64,000 nucleotides of DNA from NCBI GenBank assembly GCA_963841945.1, contig CAWJFC010000012.1, positions 1 through 64,000 on the forward strand, written 5' to 3'. The notes beneath the pieces are model-generated. The model saw only the letters and a list, made by a program, of their open reading frames with translations, searched no databases and was not told where the DNA came from. Made by a program: the position numbers and the translations under genes. Source of the DNA: Acidiflorens sp963841945 (GTDB lineage Bacteria; Acidobacteriota; Terriglobia; Terriglobales; Acidobacteriaceae). Every line of letters begins with the position of its first letter. The stretch's first letter is position 1. Below are positions 49,872-58,491 of the stretch, piece by piece.

Positions 49872-50045
49872 ATGTACCTTGCAAGTGGCTTCAACGCCGG
49901 GTACGTGACGGAATCATTCCCACTGTCGAAGAGTGGGACATGGACGACACTCGCGCCCATACCGCAGGCCACGATAGACCTCGGTTCCGCAGCGAACAAG
50001 GGGGTGCTCTACTGCATCGGCGGCACCAGCACCTTTGAAGGCTGA
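49872..50045 (+). pseudogene. Kelch-repeat protein remnant
   Basis: The frame from ATG 49872 to TGA 50043-50045 reads NAGYVTESFPLSKSGTWTTL followed by APIPQATIDLGSAANKG and VLYCIGGTSTFEG. The W-x-LAPIP...G-x-LY-IGG pattern is one Kelch blade. Open sense continues for ten codons after the stop codon (IFALNNCTKL) before the next. A complete Kelch gene would have five or six such blades, so this is a decayed fragment. Confidence 0.6.
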
Positions 50046-50183
50046 ATCTTCGCCCTTAACAACTGCACGAAGCTGTAGCATCTCAACGGCGGTTCAAATC
50101 CCCGACAAGCGGCGAATAAAGAGCGCAGGGTGGCCTGATAGTCGACTGGGGTTCCCTTGTAAACACAGTAGCGCCAAGCGCAG

Positions 50184-50208
50184 AAAAGGGCCGATTTCTC
50201 GGCCCTTT
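50184..50208 (-). terminator. Intrinsic terminator of the sedolisin gene
   Basis: AAAGGGCCG (50185-50193) pairs with CGGCCCTTT (50200-50208) across a 6-base loop, a 9-bp perfect stem. On the minus strand the stem is followed by T residues (TTTTCTG). It lies 33 bp past the stop codon of the gene at 50242. Confidence 0.75.
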
Positions 50209-50241
50209 CCCGTCTTATCTGCTTTCGGTTTAGATGTTAGC

Positions 50242-52818
50242 TCACGGAGTAACTGTGAGCTTCACCTTGGTCTTCTTAGTCAGCGTTCCAGAGGAGCCGG
50301 TGATGGTGATGGTTGACTTCCCGGTAGCTGCCCCGGCGCCCACCGTCAACGTTAAAGTGCTGGTGGATGTGGTTGGGTTCGGGTTGAACGTCGCCGTTAC
50401 CCCGCTCGGCGCTCCGGTTGCGCTTAGCGTGACCGCCTGATCGAAGCCACCCGTGGCCACAACCGTGATTGTGCTGGTTCCACTGCTGCCTTGGGCAATC
50501 GACAAGCTGCTGGGCGAAGCGGTCAGGGTAAAGCTGCCGAGCGCATTCACCGTCAACGTGATCGTGGTGGTTGCTTTAAGGCTGCCCGAGGTTCCGGTAA
50601 TGGTGATGGTGGACGTTCCTTCCTTCGCCGTTTTGCTTGCCGTGAAACTCACGACGCTGGTCGGGAATGCCGGATTCGGATTGAAGTTTGCGGTCACGCC
50701 CTTCGGCAAGGCCGAGGTGGTGAACGTTACGTTGCTGTCAAATCCGTTGGTGGGAGTAACCGTGATCGTGCTCGTACCGGTCGCTCCGCCCCTGGCAATG
50801 GTCACCGAACTCGGCGAGGCCGAAAGGGAGAAGCTCTGCACCAACTGATTCACAGTAAGTTCGAGGAGCGTGGTATTGGTGAGACCTCCCGACGTGCCTT
50901 GAATCGTGACCTGGTAGTTGCCGGGCGTCGTGCTGTTGCTGACCGTAAGAGTCAGCGTGCTGCTGGTGCTGGTAGGATTCGGACTGAACGCAGCGGTCAC
51001 GCCACTGGGCAGATTGAGCGCCGAGAACGTCACGCTGCCTGTGAAGCCATCCTGCGGAGTGATCGTTACGGTGGTCGTTCCCTGGCTGCCCTGCGTAACT
51101 GAAACGGTGCTCGGATTCGCCGACAAGGTGAAATCCGCGCTGGTGGGCGCCAGTGCATTGATCACAGCGGCGCCATTCGGGCTGCCCCAGCCGGCGCACA
51201 TGTTGTAACCGGCTACGCAAGGAAATGTACTGGCGCCGCCGTTGTTGGTGATGTCGTGGAAATTGACGTTGTTGTCGCTCTCACTCAGCGCATAGATGTA
51301 TGGAGCAAAGAACCCGGCCGGCGGATCGTTATGAGCAGCCGCTTGTTCATTGGCCAGAGCTGTGTATCCAGCCCACATGGGAGCGGCAAAACTCGTCCCG
51401 CCGTATTCGTTTTCGGTGCAACCACTCAACCCCGATTGGTCAGCGCAGACGTAGAAGCTGAACTGCGAGTTGGCGGCAACGTCGGGAACGTCGCGATAGG
51501 TGGTCGAGCATTCTCCACCTTCACTGGCACACACAGTGGCTGCATCCAGTTGCCAGGACGGGAGATCAACCGAGGTTCCCCAGCCCCCGCCACCGTAGGC
51601 GACACCGCCGGCAGACCAGTAGGTTTCCGAAGCCCAGGCGCCGCCCGGACCGGTCGTGGTCAAACTGGTGCCACCGACGCCAATGATGTATTGAGAATTT
51701 TCCGGCCATGGAGACTGTCTCGTATAGCCGCCGCTGTCGCCCGCCGCCACAAAAAAGGACTGGCCTTGCGCCGCCATCTTCTCGAAGTAGGGATCATCCG
51801 AATTCGCGTTGCCAAAGTCGTACCACGAACAGCCGAGCGCCAAAGGCAACGGCGAATAGGTAGTCATGCCCGACAGAATCGCGGTGCCAGAGCTGCCCAC
51901 GAAGACAAATATGTTGTTTACGCCGGGAGCCATACCGCCCGCCTGCGTGATGTCGAGAGTTTGTTCGGTATCGTCACAGCCCTGGTTAGCGAAGCAATTG
52001 ACGCTTGAGCCATCCGTGGAAACACCCACGACATTGAAGGTGTAGGTTTGGCCTGCGCCCTGGTAGTAGGTGTTCACGTCCTGGATATCAAATCCGAGTT
52101 CTTCGAACAACCCGATGTTCTGGCCGGCGCCAGTAAGAGCGGTTCCGCCGTAATAGGCCGCCCTCATGTCGCTGCCGCAGAAGGACTGCCCCGGGCAGGA
52201 GCCGGTAGTGGCCTGGGCGACGTTGCCGTCCAGCTTGGGATCTCTGCGAACGAGCGCGCGCTTCGGTATCAGATAGTTGTCCAAACCCGAAACGTGCCAG
52301 AGCTGCATGGGCAGATCGACGGTGGGCTCGCGATCCAGCGAGAAGAAGGTGCGGTTTTGGGTGGCATCTTCGTAAAGGCCGATGCTCACATGGAAAGCCT
52401 GCTCAATGCTTGCGACCGACGCCGTGAACTGAACGTCCATGGAATCGCGGGAGCCGCCGGTTACGCTAAAGCCGCTCGCTTTCGCGAAAGCGATCAGGGA
52501 GTCGTAATCGTTCTGGCTGGGCCCAAACCGGGCCGTGAATTCTCTCGGCGTCACGAAGTGACGGTAGACGGGGCTGGCAGGATCATAAACTTCGCGCAGA
52601 AACTTTTCTAATGCCGCCCGATGGCGCATGGCCAGCACGATGTCGAAGTGCAGAGTTTGAGTTGCGGGGAGCTGGCCGACAAGTTTTGCCTCCCCATTGA
52701 GAACTGGGCCAGGCACATGACTGGATAAGAATGCTTTGGATTGCGCCTGGCAAACGATACTGGCGAGCGCCACGAGGGCAACGAACACGAGCAGGGATCC
52801 ACCTAACTTCCGAACCAT
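50242..52818 (-). CDS. Sedolisin (S53 family, pro-kumamolisin-like) protease with three Ig-like repeats
   Basis: An 858-residue exported acid protease from the ATG at 52818, which has AGGAGG four bases upstream; the frame upstream is not needed. Signal peptide about 1-27; pro-domain about 40-190 (FLREVYDPASPVYRHFVTPR, VTGGSRDSMDVQFTASVASI); catalytic domain about 215-565. The catalytic Glu and Asp are in DDTEQTLDITQAGG and the Ser in GGTSFAAPMWAG. The last 290 residues are three similar Ig-like domains (each starts FTLSANPSTVSVTQG-like and contains GVTA.F.PNP), probably for surface binding. Such proteases digest proteins outside the cell at low pH. Confidence 0.92.
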   Translation of the reverse strand: MVRKLGGSLLVFVALVALASIVCQAQSKAFLSSHVPGPVLNGEAKLVGQLPATQTLHFDIVLAMRHRAALEKFLREVYDPASPVYRHFVTPREFTARFGPSQNDYDSLIAFAKASGFSVTGGSRDSMDVQFTASVASIEQAFHVSIGLYEDATQNRTFFSLDREPTVDLPMQLWHVSGLDNYLIPKRALVRRDPKLDGNVAQATTGSCPGQSFCGSDMRAAYYGGTALTGAGQNIGLFEELGFDIQDVNTYYQGAGQTYTFNVVGVSTDGSSVNCFANQGCDDTEQTLDITQAGGMAPGVNNIFVFVGSSGTAILSGMTTYSPLPLALGCSWYDFGNANSDDPYFEKMAAQGQSFFVAAGDSGGYTRQSPWPENSQYIIGVGGTSLTTTGPGGAWASETYWSAGGVAYGGGGWGTSVDLPSWQLDAATVCASEGGECSTTYRDVPDVAANSQFSFYVCADQSGLSGCTENEYGGTSFAAPMWAGYTALANEQAAAHNDPPAGFFAPYIYALSESDNNVNFHDITNNGGASTFPCVAGYNMCAGWGSPNGAAVINALAPTSADFTLSANPSTVSVTQGSQGTTTVTITPQDGFTGSVTFSALNLPSGVTAAFSPNPTSTSSTLTLTVSNSTTPGNYQVTIQGTSGGLTNTTLLELTVNQLVQSFSLSASPSSVTIARGGATGTSTITVTPTNGFDSNVTFTTSALPKGVTANFNPNPAFPTSVVSFTASKTAKEGTSTITITGTSGSLKATTTITLTVNALGSFTLTASPSSLSIAQGSSGTSTITVVATGGFDQAVTLSATGAPSGVTATFNPNPTTSTSTLTLTVGAGAATGKSTITITGSSGTLTKKTKVKLTVTP

Positions 52819-53119
52819 AATTCCTCCTGGGAATACGCTTGAGAGTTTCACGGCGGCAGCACGACGGCAGACATCATGTCGACAGTGGCGCGAATGTCCA
52901 GTCCAACCGCAACCGACTTCTGGGCGAGAAGCACGCCCAGTGTAATCCCCTCTGGCCCATTCACCGGAATCTTGAGCCACTTTTCTTACTTTCCCGTGTC
53001 GTCAGTTTGCACAAATGGTGAAGGAACTTTGCTCTCGTTCTTCTCTCACTCTCGGAGCCTCAGGTTCAGGTTCCGTCAGTCCGCGGCAAAAATCCTGCCA
53101 GGCTTGAGACTGCGACGCA
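52819..53119. other. Intergenic stretch between two minus-strand secreted-protein genes
   Basis: No gene supported. It should contain the sedolisin promoter; no clear consensus boxes or repeats were found by eye. Confidence 0.4.
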
Positions 53120-54682
53120 TCACTGGAGGAACTCTCTTAGCACTCCAATGGCTTGTAGCGAGCGATTTGATGAGTTCTTAAGCGCCCGTAGAGCCGATGG
53201 CGGCATGGGACCCTTCGAGTCCCGCTTTGAGGATTCTAGGAACATCGAGACTTCGAAGTACCACTCTGCGGGATGATCCCATTGCAGAGTACTTTCGGCG
53301 AAGGTGGTCGTCCAGGCAGCGACGACGCGATCATACAAAGCACCCGGCGGGAGGCTCGCCAAGGTTCGATAGAGCAGAATGCAACGCTGGTGGTAGTAGT
53401 CGGCGGCATTCGATTCGTCCGATGCGTTCCAATTGTCCATGTCGTTCAATAAGTGGTGAACGCGATCCTGCCATTCGGGAGTTTGGCGGTCGGCATTGGT
53501 GAAAGGCCGCCAGTTATCGTCGAAATTGAGGTGCTTAGCGTCTATGAGCAGTTCCGCAGTCCTTGGACCGAGCCAGTACTCCCCAATGTTGGGGCCGGGT
53601 TCAATGGGCGGCAAAGAGGTTGGAATGCTTAAAGCCTCGATTCCCTGATCGGAAGTTGCCGGACTACGATTAAATGATTCATAGAGCGTCACGAGCGCTT
53701 TAAGGTCCTTGGGCTCATTGTTGTCGCAGTGGGGGGCGCTCAGGCTGCGATCAAAGTAATCGCGGAAAGCATGAGTTAACCCGGCGGCGGGTATTTGCTG
53801 CTTGCCAAGAAACAGTAACAGTCGGCCTTTCGCTTTGACTGCTGGATAGGTTCCTCCTGAGTAGAAGGAGTTATCGTCAGATTGAAAGCCTTCGATGGCC
53901 GTAGCCAAACTAGTCGTCAGCGCCGACAGCTCAGGCACCGTGAGGTTAACTTCTTCGAGAAGTTTGGCCAGCGGCGTCAATTGCAAGGGGGACGTAGTTG
54001 CACCAGTAGCCTCCTGCAACGCGCGGAACGGTGCTTGTTGATCCTCGTTAGGGTTGGGCGACCTCTGAGCCTTCATCAAAGCAACTATTTTCTCAAGAGC
54101 CTCATAGTAGATGGAAACGTCCGGCACAAACACATTTGCACAAGTGGATGCAGACGGGCGCGGAGGCGTCATGCGCTGGAAAAGTTGAATCGCCTTTTTG
54201 GCATCGAGTGGCACCATGCCGAGCACAGCTCGGGATTGCAATGAGAGGCGATCCATCTGTTGTGAGTACCCGTGTGCTGCGTAGCTGATACGGCTATCAG
54301 CAAGCCAACTCTTCGGCGCTAACTTGAATGCAGTTTCTGGCTCAACACTCTCGGCTTGATCAAACGCGCTTTGGAACAAGTCTCTGGCGAGGTCGGGGCA
54401 CGGAGCCGCGATCTTGGTTGCTATGCGGATCATTGCGTCGGCGGCGAGCGGGGGTTGGAGCGTGTTGCTTGCATCCACAACTTGGTCGAGGCGTTGTGCA
54501 GGGATGCCGGGCAGAGTGCATGGCTTCGTCGCATGAGCAGGGCTCACCCTCGCTTTCACGTGCGCCGGGCTCGCGGGCTGAGACGATGGTACTGCCGACT
54601 TAGCGTTAGTCGTGGTCGCGCCCACGAGAGTCACGAGGGCCGTCAAAACCATCACGCCGCGAGCGTTCAGCATCCCTCGCAT
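53120..54682 (-). CDS. Large exported alpha-helical protein, unknown
   Basis: A 520-residue protein with an N-terminal signal-like segment (about 8-27: GVMVLTALVTLVGATTTNAK). The remainder is mostly helical and soluble: AADAMIRIATKIAAPCPDLA, DLFQSAFDQAESVEPETAFK, LDAKKAIQLFQRMTPPRP, LQLTPLAKLLEEVNLTVPEL. This helix-turn-helix pairing looks like a TPR- or HEAT-type solenoid, but no repeat consensus is clear. I do not recognise the family; similar long exported proteins of unknown function are common in Acidobacteria. It stands alone, with the 1.3-kb repeat-filled spacer upstream. Confidence 0.65.
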   Translation of the reverse strand: MRGMLNARGVMVLTALVTLVGATTTNAKSAVPSSQPASPAHVKARVSPAHATKPCTLPGIPAQRLDQVVDASNTLQPPLAADAMIRIATKIAAPCPDLARDLFQSAFDQAESVEPETAFKLAPKSWLADSRISYAAHGYSQQMDRLSLQSRAVLGMVPLDAKKAIQLFQRMTPPRPSASTCANVFVPDVSIYYEALEKIVALMKAQRSPNPNEDQQAPFRALQEATGATTSPLQLTPLAKLLEEVNLTVPELSALTTSLATAIEGFQSDDNSFYSGGTYPAVKAKGRLLLFLGKQQIPAAGLTHAFRDYFDRSLSAPHCDNNEPKDLKALVTLYESFNRSPATSDQGIEALSIPTSLPPIEPGPNIGEYWLGPRTAELLIDAKHLNFDDNWRPFTNADRQTPEWQDRVHHLLNDMDNWNASDESNAADYYHQRCILLYRTLASLPPGALYDRVVAAWTTTFAESTLQWDHPAEWYFEVSMFLESSKRDSKGPMPPSALRALKNSSNRSLQAIGVLREFLQ

Positions 54683-54890
54683 CTCCCAAGTCTTCTCGGA
54701 GAAAGTCTAGTCCAATTTTTGACTTTCCACAGGCACGGTTTAATCCCAATTTCGATGACAGTTGTTGCAAAATCCCAATTTCACTCATCGACCCTAAGAA
54801 AACGCGAAATAAAAGCGCGAGTTCGCGCGAACGCTGATTTCGCCAACTGACCGTCGATTCTCCCAGACTTCAAGAGTCCACTGCATAACC

Positions 54891-54903
54891 TGTCAACTTG
54901 ACA
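54891..54903. promoter_or_regulatory. TGTCAA-C-TTGACA palindrome
   Basis: A perfect 6-bp inverted repeat with a one-base centre. Each half is also a consensus -35 box, one per strand. It lies about 210 bp upstream of the start codon at 54682 and may be a promoter or operator. Confidence 0.35.
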
Positions 54904-55491
54904 AAAATCAGCCGCAGGCGTCCCCGATTATGTGAAACTCCAACCAATGCGCAGGCAGTAAGTCCTTTCTGTCCGGAGACTTAGTTGTAAGTCCTTCAAT
55001 CGACAATCAATACACCCCTGCTCCCGCTATCTTCAACACTCTTATAGGCTAAAAGATGCCGGAAGAAGCCGGTTCCATAACCAGAGAGTAACCATCCCGT
55101 CCAACAAAAATCATGATTCCGCCCACTTTCACAACAGGCCGCAAACTGAATTTATTTTCTTCGCTCTGCATTCGCCCAGGTAGGCGCCCCATGCCATTAC
55201 AATATCGTACATACAAGACGAACAGGCCGGACGACCCCACCATCGCACCGGAAAACTTCTTGACTTAGCCCCACGAAAAGCCGAACCATACAACGGAACT
55301 TACAAGGAAAAATAGAGCGCGCAAAGCGTTCAGCACGATCCGTTCTTTGAAAAACGAGAGGTATTGAAGGCACCGCGACCTCAGGCATGGGTAAACCTCA
55401 CCGGCGCACGCCCACAGTGAAGTCACCAAAAATTCCAGCGTGCTGCACCAACGGGAAGGGCACGAGACACGCGCCATAAAAGCCACAAAAC

Positions 55492-55560
55492 GGGGAAGGG
55501 CACGAGTTCACTCGTGCCGTAAGAGCCGCAAATCAGAAGCGGCTTCCAGCCGCTGGGGCA
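55492..55560. repeat. Composite two-hairpin REP-like element, copy B
   Basis: GGCACGAGT/ACTCGTGCC hairpin (55492-55521) followed by GCGGCT-TCC-AGCCGC (55539-55553) and TGGGGCAAT. It matches copy A at 45923-45990 in order, spacing and wording. A truncated first hairpin (GGGAAGGGCACGAG) lies at 55453-55466. Confidence 0.8.
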
Positions 55561-55600
55561 ATTCGACACCGCGAAAGCGGCATTTGGCGAGCCCTAACTC

Positions 55601-55750
55601 CTTATTCCGCCGTACTTTACGTGTAACCCATTATTCCTGAATACTTTAGCGGGCCAAAAATCGCGGAATTTCAAAAAATCGACCCTAACCGTAACTTAGG
55701 AAACGGTTTACCCACGATAAGTCGAAGTTCCTATTCCCGCGTACTTTATC
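55601..55750. repeat. Three copies of a 20-bp TATTCC-TACTTTA repeat
   Basis: Copies at 55601-55620, 55631-55650 and 55731-55750 share TATTCC, four to five variable bases, then TACTTTA. On the minus strand the consensus is TAAAGTA-n4-GGAATA. They may be protein-binding sites or remnants of a small repeat element. Confidence 0.6.
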
Positions 55751-55794
55751 GACCAACTTACTCTAACTACCTGAATCGATTGGACCGAGGATAA

Positions 55795-55840
55795 GGGGGG
55801 AGGGGGAGGGGGGAGGGGGAGGGGGGTGGGGGTGGGGGGA
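55795..55840 (+). repeat. G-run tract (seven runs of 5-6 G)
   Basis: Seven consecutive runs of five or six G separated by single A or T bases over 46 bp on the plus strand. It satisfies any G-quadruplex rule. It lies about 150 bp upstream of the map start. Confidence 0.85.
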
Positions 55841-55949
55841 CATAGCCGAGTTGGTACAGACCGGGCAGGCGTCGCAAGCTCCCGTCCCCCACGTGATAAT
55901 CTACCCGCGAGCCGAACCAGCGATCCGAAAAGCATGCGCCTCCAAAGTA

Positions 55950-55999
55950 TGTGAGCATCGGGTATGAGCATTCGGGTATGAGCATTCGGGTATGAGCAT
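55950..55999 (+). repeat. Tandem 14-bp repeat containing successive ATG starts of map
   Basis: GGGTATGAGCATTC is repeated so that ATGAGCATT appears at 55964, 55978 and 55992, with a degenerate GTGAGCATC at about 55950. As 14 is not a multiple of three, only the last ATG is in the map frame. Confidence 0.85.
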
Positions 56000-56735
56000 T
56001 AAAGACGAGCAGGAGTTGGCCCACCTGAAAGCCGTCGGCCGCATCGTGCGTCAGGTCCTCGACGCCATGAAAGCCGAGGTTCGTCCCGGCGTCACCACCC
56101 AATATCTCGACGACATCGGCGCCCAAGTAATGCAGGAAAACGGCGCCCATTCTGCCCCGCGCCAGGTCTACAAGTTTCCCGGAGCCACCTGCATCAGCCT
56201 CAACGACGAAGCCGTCCACGGCATCCCCAGCGACCGCACTCTCAAAGATGGCGACCTCGTAAAACTCGACGTAACCGTCGAAAAAGATGGATTCATGGCC
56301 GACGCCGCCATGACCGTTCCAGTCGGCCAGATCAGCGAACAAGCCGGGCAACTGATGGCCTGCGCCGAGCGTGCCTTCAACAAGGCTATGCTGGTCGCCC
56401 GTTCCGGCTTTCGCGTTTTTGAGATCGGCAAAATCGTCGAACGCGAAGTTCGCAAGTCCGGCTTTTCGGTCATCCGCGAACTCGGCGGACACGGCATCGG
56501 ACGCACCATCCACGAGTCGCCTCATGTCCCCAACTATCTCGATCCGCGCGCCAGCCAGATCATGACTGAGGGCCTCGTCATTACCGTCGAGCCCATCATT
56601 TCCACCGGTTCAGGCCACGTCTTCACCGCCAAAGACGGCTGGACCCTTCGCACCGGCGACCAATCCCTTTCCGCCCACTTCGAGCACACCCTGGTCATCA
56701 CCGCCGGCGCGCCGCTCCTCCTCACCGCCGCATGA
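55992..56735 (+). CDS. map: Methionine aminopeptidase, type I
   Basis: A 247-residue enzyme that removes the initiator methionine. The fold signatures are FPGATCISLNDEAVHGIPSD with the conserved His, LVKLDVTVEKDGFMADAAMT with the two metal-binding Asp, ELGGHGIGRTIHESPHVPNY with the His ligand, and GLVITVEPI then FEHTLVIT for the two Glu. All five metal ligands are in place. The start lies in a tandem repeat with two earlier out-of-frame ATG codons, so the initiation region may be regulated or slippery. No Shine-Dalgarno of usual strength is visible (GGG only). Single gene. Confidence 0.95.
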   Translation: MSIKDEQELAHLKAVGRIVRQVLDAMKAEVRPGVTTQYLDDIGAQVMQENGAHSAPRQVYKFPGATCISLNDEAVHGIPSDRTLKDGDLVKLDVTVEKDGFMADAAMTVPVGQISEQAGQLMACAERAFNKAMLVARSGFRVFEIGKIVEREVRKSGFSVIRELGGHGIGRTIHESPHVPNYLDPRASQIMTEGLVITVEPIISTGSGHVFTAKDGWTLRTGDQSLSAHFEHTLVITAGAPLLLTAA

Positions 56736-56765
56736 TTCCGAGCCTCCATGCAGATCCCGCGGCCA

Positions 56766-56842
56766 GCGCGCTTCAACATAACCAGCGCTTCGCCATAACC
56801 GCGTTTCGCGATAACCAACGTTTCGCGATAACCAAAGACATC
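56766..56842. repeat. Short tandem repeat between map and the propeller gene
   Basis: Words of the form CGCTTCGCCATAACC, CGTTTCGCGATAACC and CGTTTCGCGATAACCAA follow each other with a period of about 17 bp. Its role is unknown. Confidence 0.6.
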
Positions 56843-56925
56843 TCCGGTCCCGTTGACCCGCGCCCCGTTTCAGGCTAAAGTTTCAAACAGGGTTTTCCGT
56901 TTTTCGCCCCCCAGCCCTGGTCAAA

Positions 56926-58227
56926 GTGCGTCCCGCTCACTCCAAATTCGTCGCGCAGATCGTTGCCCTGTTGGTGCTTTTCGTCGCGACTGCCGCTTGG
57001 GCCGCTTCGCCGCAGCTTTCCGCGCAAACGCGCATCGGTCTTGTCACCGGCGATCAGTGGGAACCGGCTGTCGCTGCTGACTCGTCAGGCCATATCTTCG
57101 CGCTCTACCCGCATTACGGACGCGTTCCCGACTGCACCGACTGCAGCGTGCCTACCATGTTGCTCATTCAGAGCAACGACAACGGCAAGGCTTGGCTGCC
57201 TCCTCACGTCATGCTCGCCTCTGGCTCAGGCCAGTTCGATGCCCAGATCGTCGTCGATCCCGCCGATCGCCATACCCTCTACGCAGCATGGCTTGAGAAC
57301 AAGAAGCGCGAAGTCATGCTTGCCAAGTCCAGCGACTCGGCAGCCACCTGGTCGTTTACCATCGCCGCTCGCAGCGATGAGGAACTCGACAAGCCCGCGC
57401 TCGCGGTTCGTGGCCAGAGCGTCTATGTCGCCTTCAACCACGAAGAGGAAGTCTGGGTCGCGGCCTCGCAGGATGGCGGTCGCAGCTTCATCCCCTCGCG
57501 CGTCAACGCCGATAGTCGTCCCGGATGGTCGCTGCTCGGCTCCGCCACCGTCGATCCAACTGGCAATGCCTTTCTGGCCTGGTCTTCCTATTCCAAAGCT
57601 GGCGGCGCGCGCGGATCCGTCAATCTCTTCGTCGCCAAGTCCGCCGATGCCGGTAAAACCTGGTCCGCCAAAAGTCTCGACACCTCCTCCGCTTCGCCCG
57701 ACTGCAAAGACGAAGACTGTGGCGAAGCCTATCTCGGCGCCCAGATTGCCCTCGCCTCCGACTCCGATGGCACCCTCTACGCTCTTTGGAGCGCCGGTCG
57801 CACGCCGATGGGTGCGCAGCGCATCTATTTCTCCTCCTCCACGAACGGTGGAGAAAGCTGGCAACTTCGCAGCGGCGTGTCCTCCGCTGCCGCCGGAGTC
57901 GAGCACGCGTTTCCGGCGATCGTCGCTGGCAATAACGGCGATGTCCGCATCGCTTGGATGGATACCCGCAGGGCGGACGCCCACAAGACGCCCTACTGGA
58001 ATACCTTCTACCGCAGTTCCAGCAACGGCGGCGCAACCTGGTCTGATGAAGCCCGCGTCTCCCGCTACGTTCCCGGCTACTCCTACATCCAGCTGGCCGG
58101 TTTTAGCTTTCCCTTCGGCGACTACTTCAGCATGGCCATCGACAACCACGGCGATACCCACATCGTCTGGGGCGAAGGCCTGAACTACCAGTCTCCCGGC
58201 TCCATCTGGCACTCCAGCGGCCGCTAG
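56926..58227 (+). CDS. Exported sialidase-like beta-propeller with Asp-box repeats
   Basis: A 433-residue protein beginning with GTG and a signal peptide (about 5-27, FVAQIVALLVLFVATAAWA). The body is a six-bladed propeller: Asp-box motifs (S-x-D-x-G-x-x-W/F type) are SNDNGKAWLP, SSDSAATWSF, SQDGGRSFIP, SADAGKTWSA, STNGGESWQL and SSNGGATWSD, one per blade. The conserved Arg triad and Asp/Tyr/Glu of true sialidases cannot be confirmed by eye, so a binding or other hydrolase role is possible. It follows map by 190 bp, with small CGCGATAACCAACG repeats between. Confidence 0.8.
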   Translation: MRPAHSKFVAQIVALLVLFVATAAWAASPQLSAQTRIGLVTGDQWEPAVAADSSGHIFALYPHYGRVPDCTDCSVPTMLLIQSNDNGKAWLPPHVMLASGSGQFDAQIVVDPADRHTLYAAWLENKKREVMLAKSSDSAATWSFTIAARSDEELDKPALAVRGQSVYVAFNHEEEVWVAASQDGGRSFIPSRVNADSRPGWSLLGSATVDPTGNAFLAWSSYSKAGGARGSVNLFVAKSADAGKTWSAKSLDTSSASPDCKDEDCGEAYLGAQIALASDSDGTLYALWSAGRTPMGAQRIYFSSSTNGGESWQLRSGVSSAAAGVEHAFPAIVAGNNGDVRIAWMDTRRADAHKTPYWNTFYRSSSNGGATWSDEARVSRYVPGYSYIQLAGFSFPFGDYFSMAIDNHGDTHIVWGEGLNYQSPGSIWHSSGR

Positions 58228-58374
58228 AACCTTAGCCTCTGGGATACAGCAAACTCGGCCACGCAACTAACCGACGAGGTTCGGCCCGGCCCGCAGCCTG
58301 GTGAAACGAAATATAATGCACAACCAAATCCATTTTTCCGGGTTAGAAGTTAGTGATTTGCGGAAATGAGCCCG

Positions 58375-58454
58375 CTGGGGTCGCTATTCGACCCCAGAGG
58401 TCATACGATTCAAGGATCGTGCGACTCAAAGATCTTACGATTCAAAGATTTTGC
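58375..58454 (+). repeat. Leader hairpin and 16-bp triplicate repeat before the Gly/Asn-rich protein gene
   Basis: CTGGGGTCG (58375-58383) pairs perfectly with CGACCCCAG (58389-58397) across five bases. Then come three 16-bp units: GATTCAAGGATCGTGC (58407), GACTCAAAGATCTTAC (58423) and GATTCAAAGATTTTGC (58439). They lie in the presumed 5' leader of the gene at 58492 and may control its expression. Confidence 0.7.
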
Positions 58455-58491
58455 AATTTGAAAACAGCTTGAAGAAATTTTGGAGGGCGTG

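Larger units (their letters stand above)
49732..50241. other. Intergenic stretch with a Kelch remnant
   Basis: Holds a degenerate Kelch-repeat fragment (49872-50045) and the terminator of the sedolisin gene (50184-50208). A T-loop-like word (GGTTCAAATCC at about 50092) has no tRNA around it. Nothing else seen. Confidence 0.5.
54683..55991. other. 1.3-kb gene-free spacer rich in repeats
   Basis: No coding frame with family likeness. It holds, in order: TCCCAATTTC words (about 54746 and 54772), a TTGACA palindrome (54891-54903), a partial and a full copy of the composite hairpin element (55453-55466, 55492-55560), three copies of a 20-bp imperfect repeat (55601-55750), a long G-run tract (55795-55840) and a 14-bp tandem repeat at the start of map. 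Each is listed separately. Confidence 0.6.

Noticed and set aside
50060..50115. tRNA-like T-loop word GGTTCAAATCC
   Set aside because: No acceptor pairing, no D-arm or anticodon arm around it, and no CCA end; a chance word next to the Kelch remnant.
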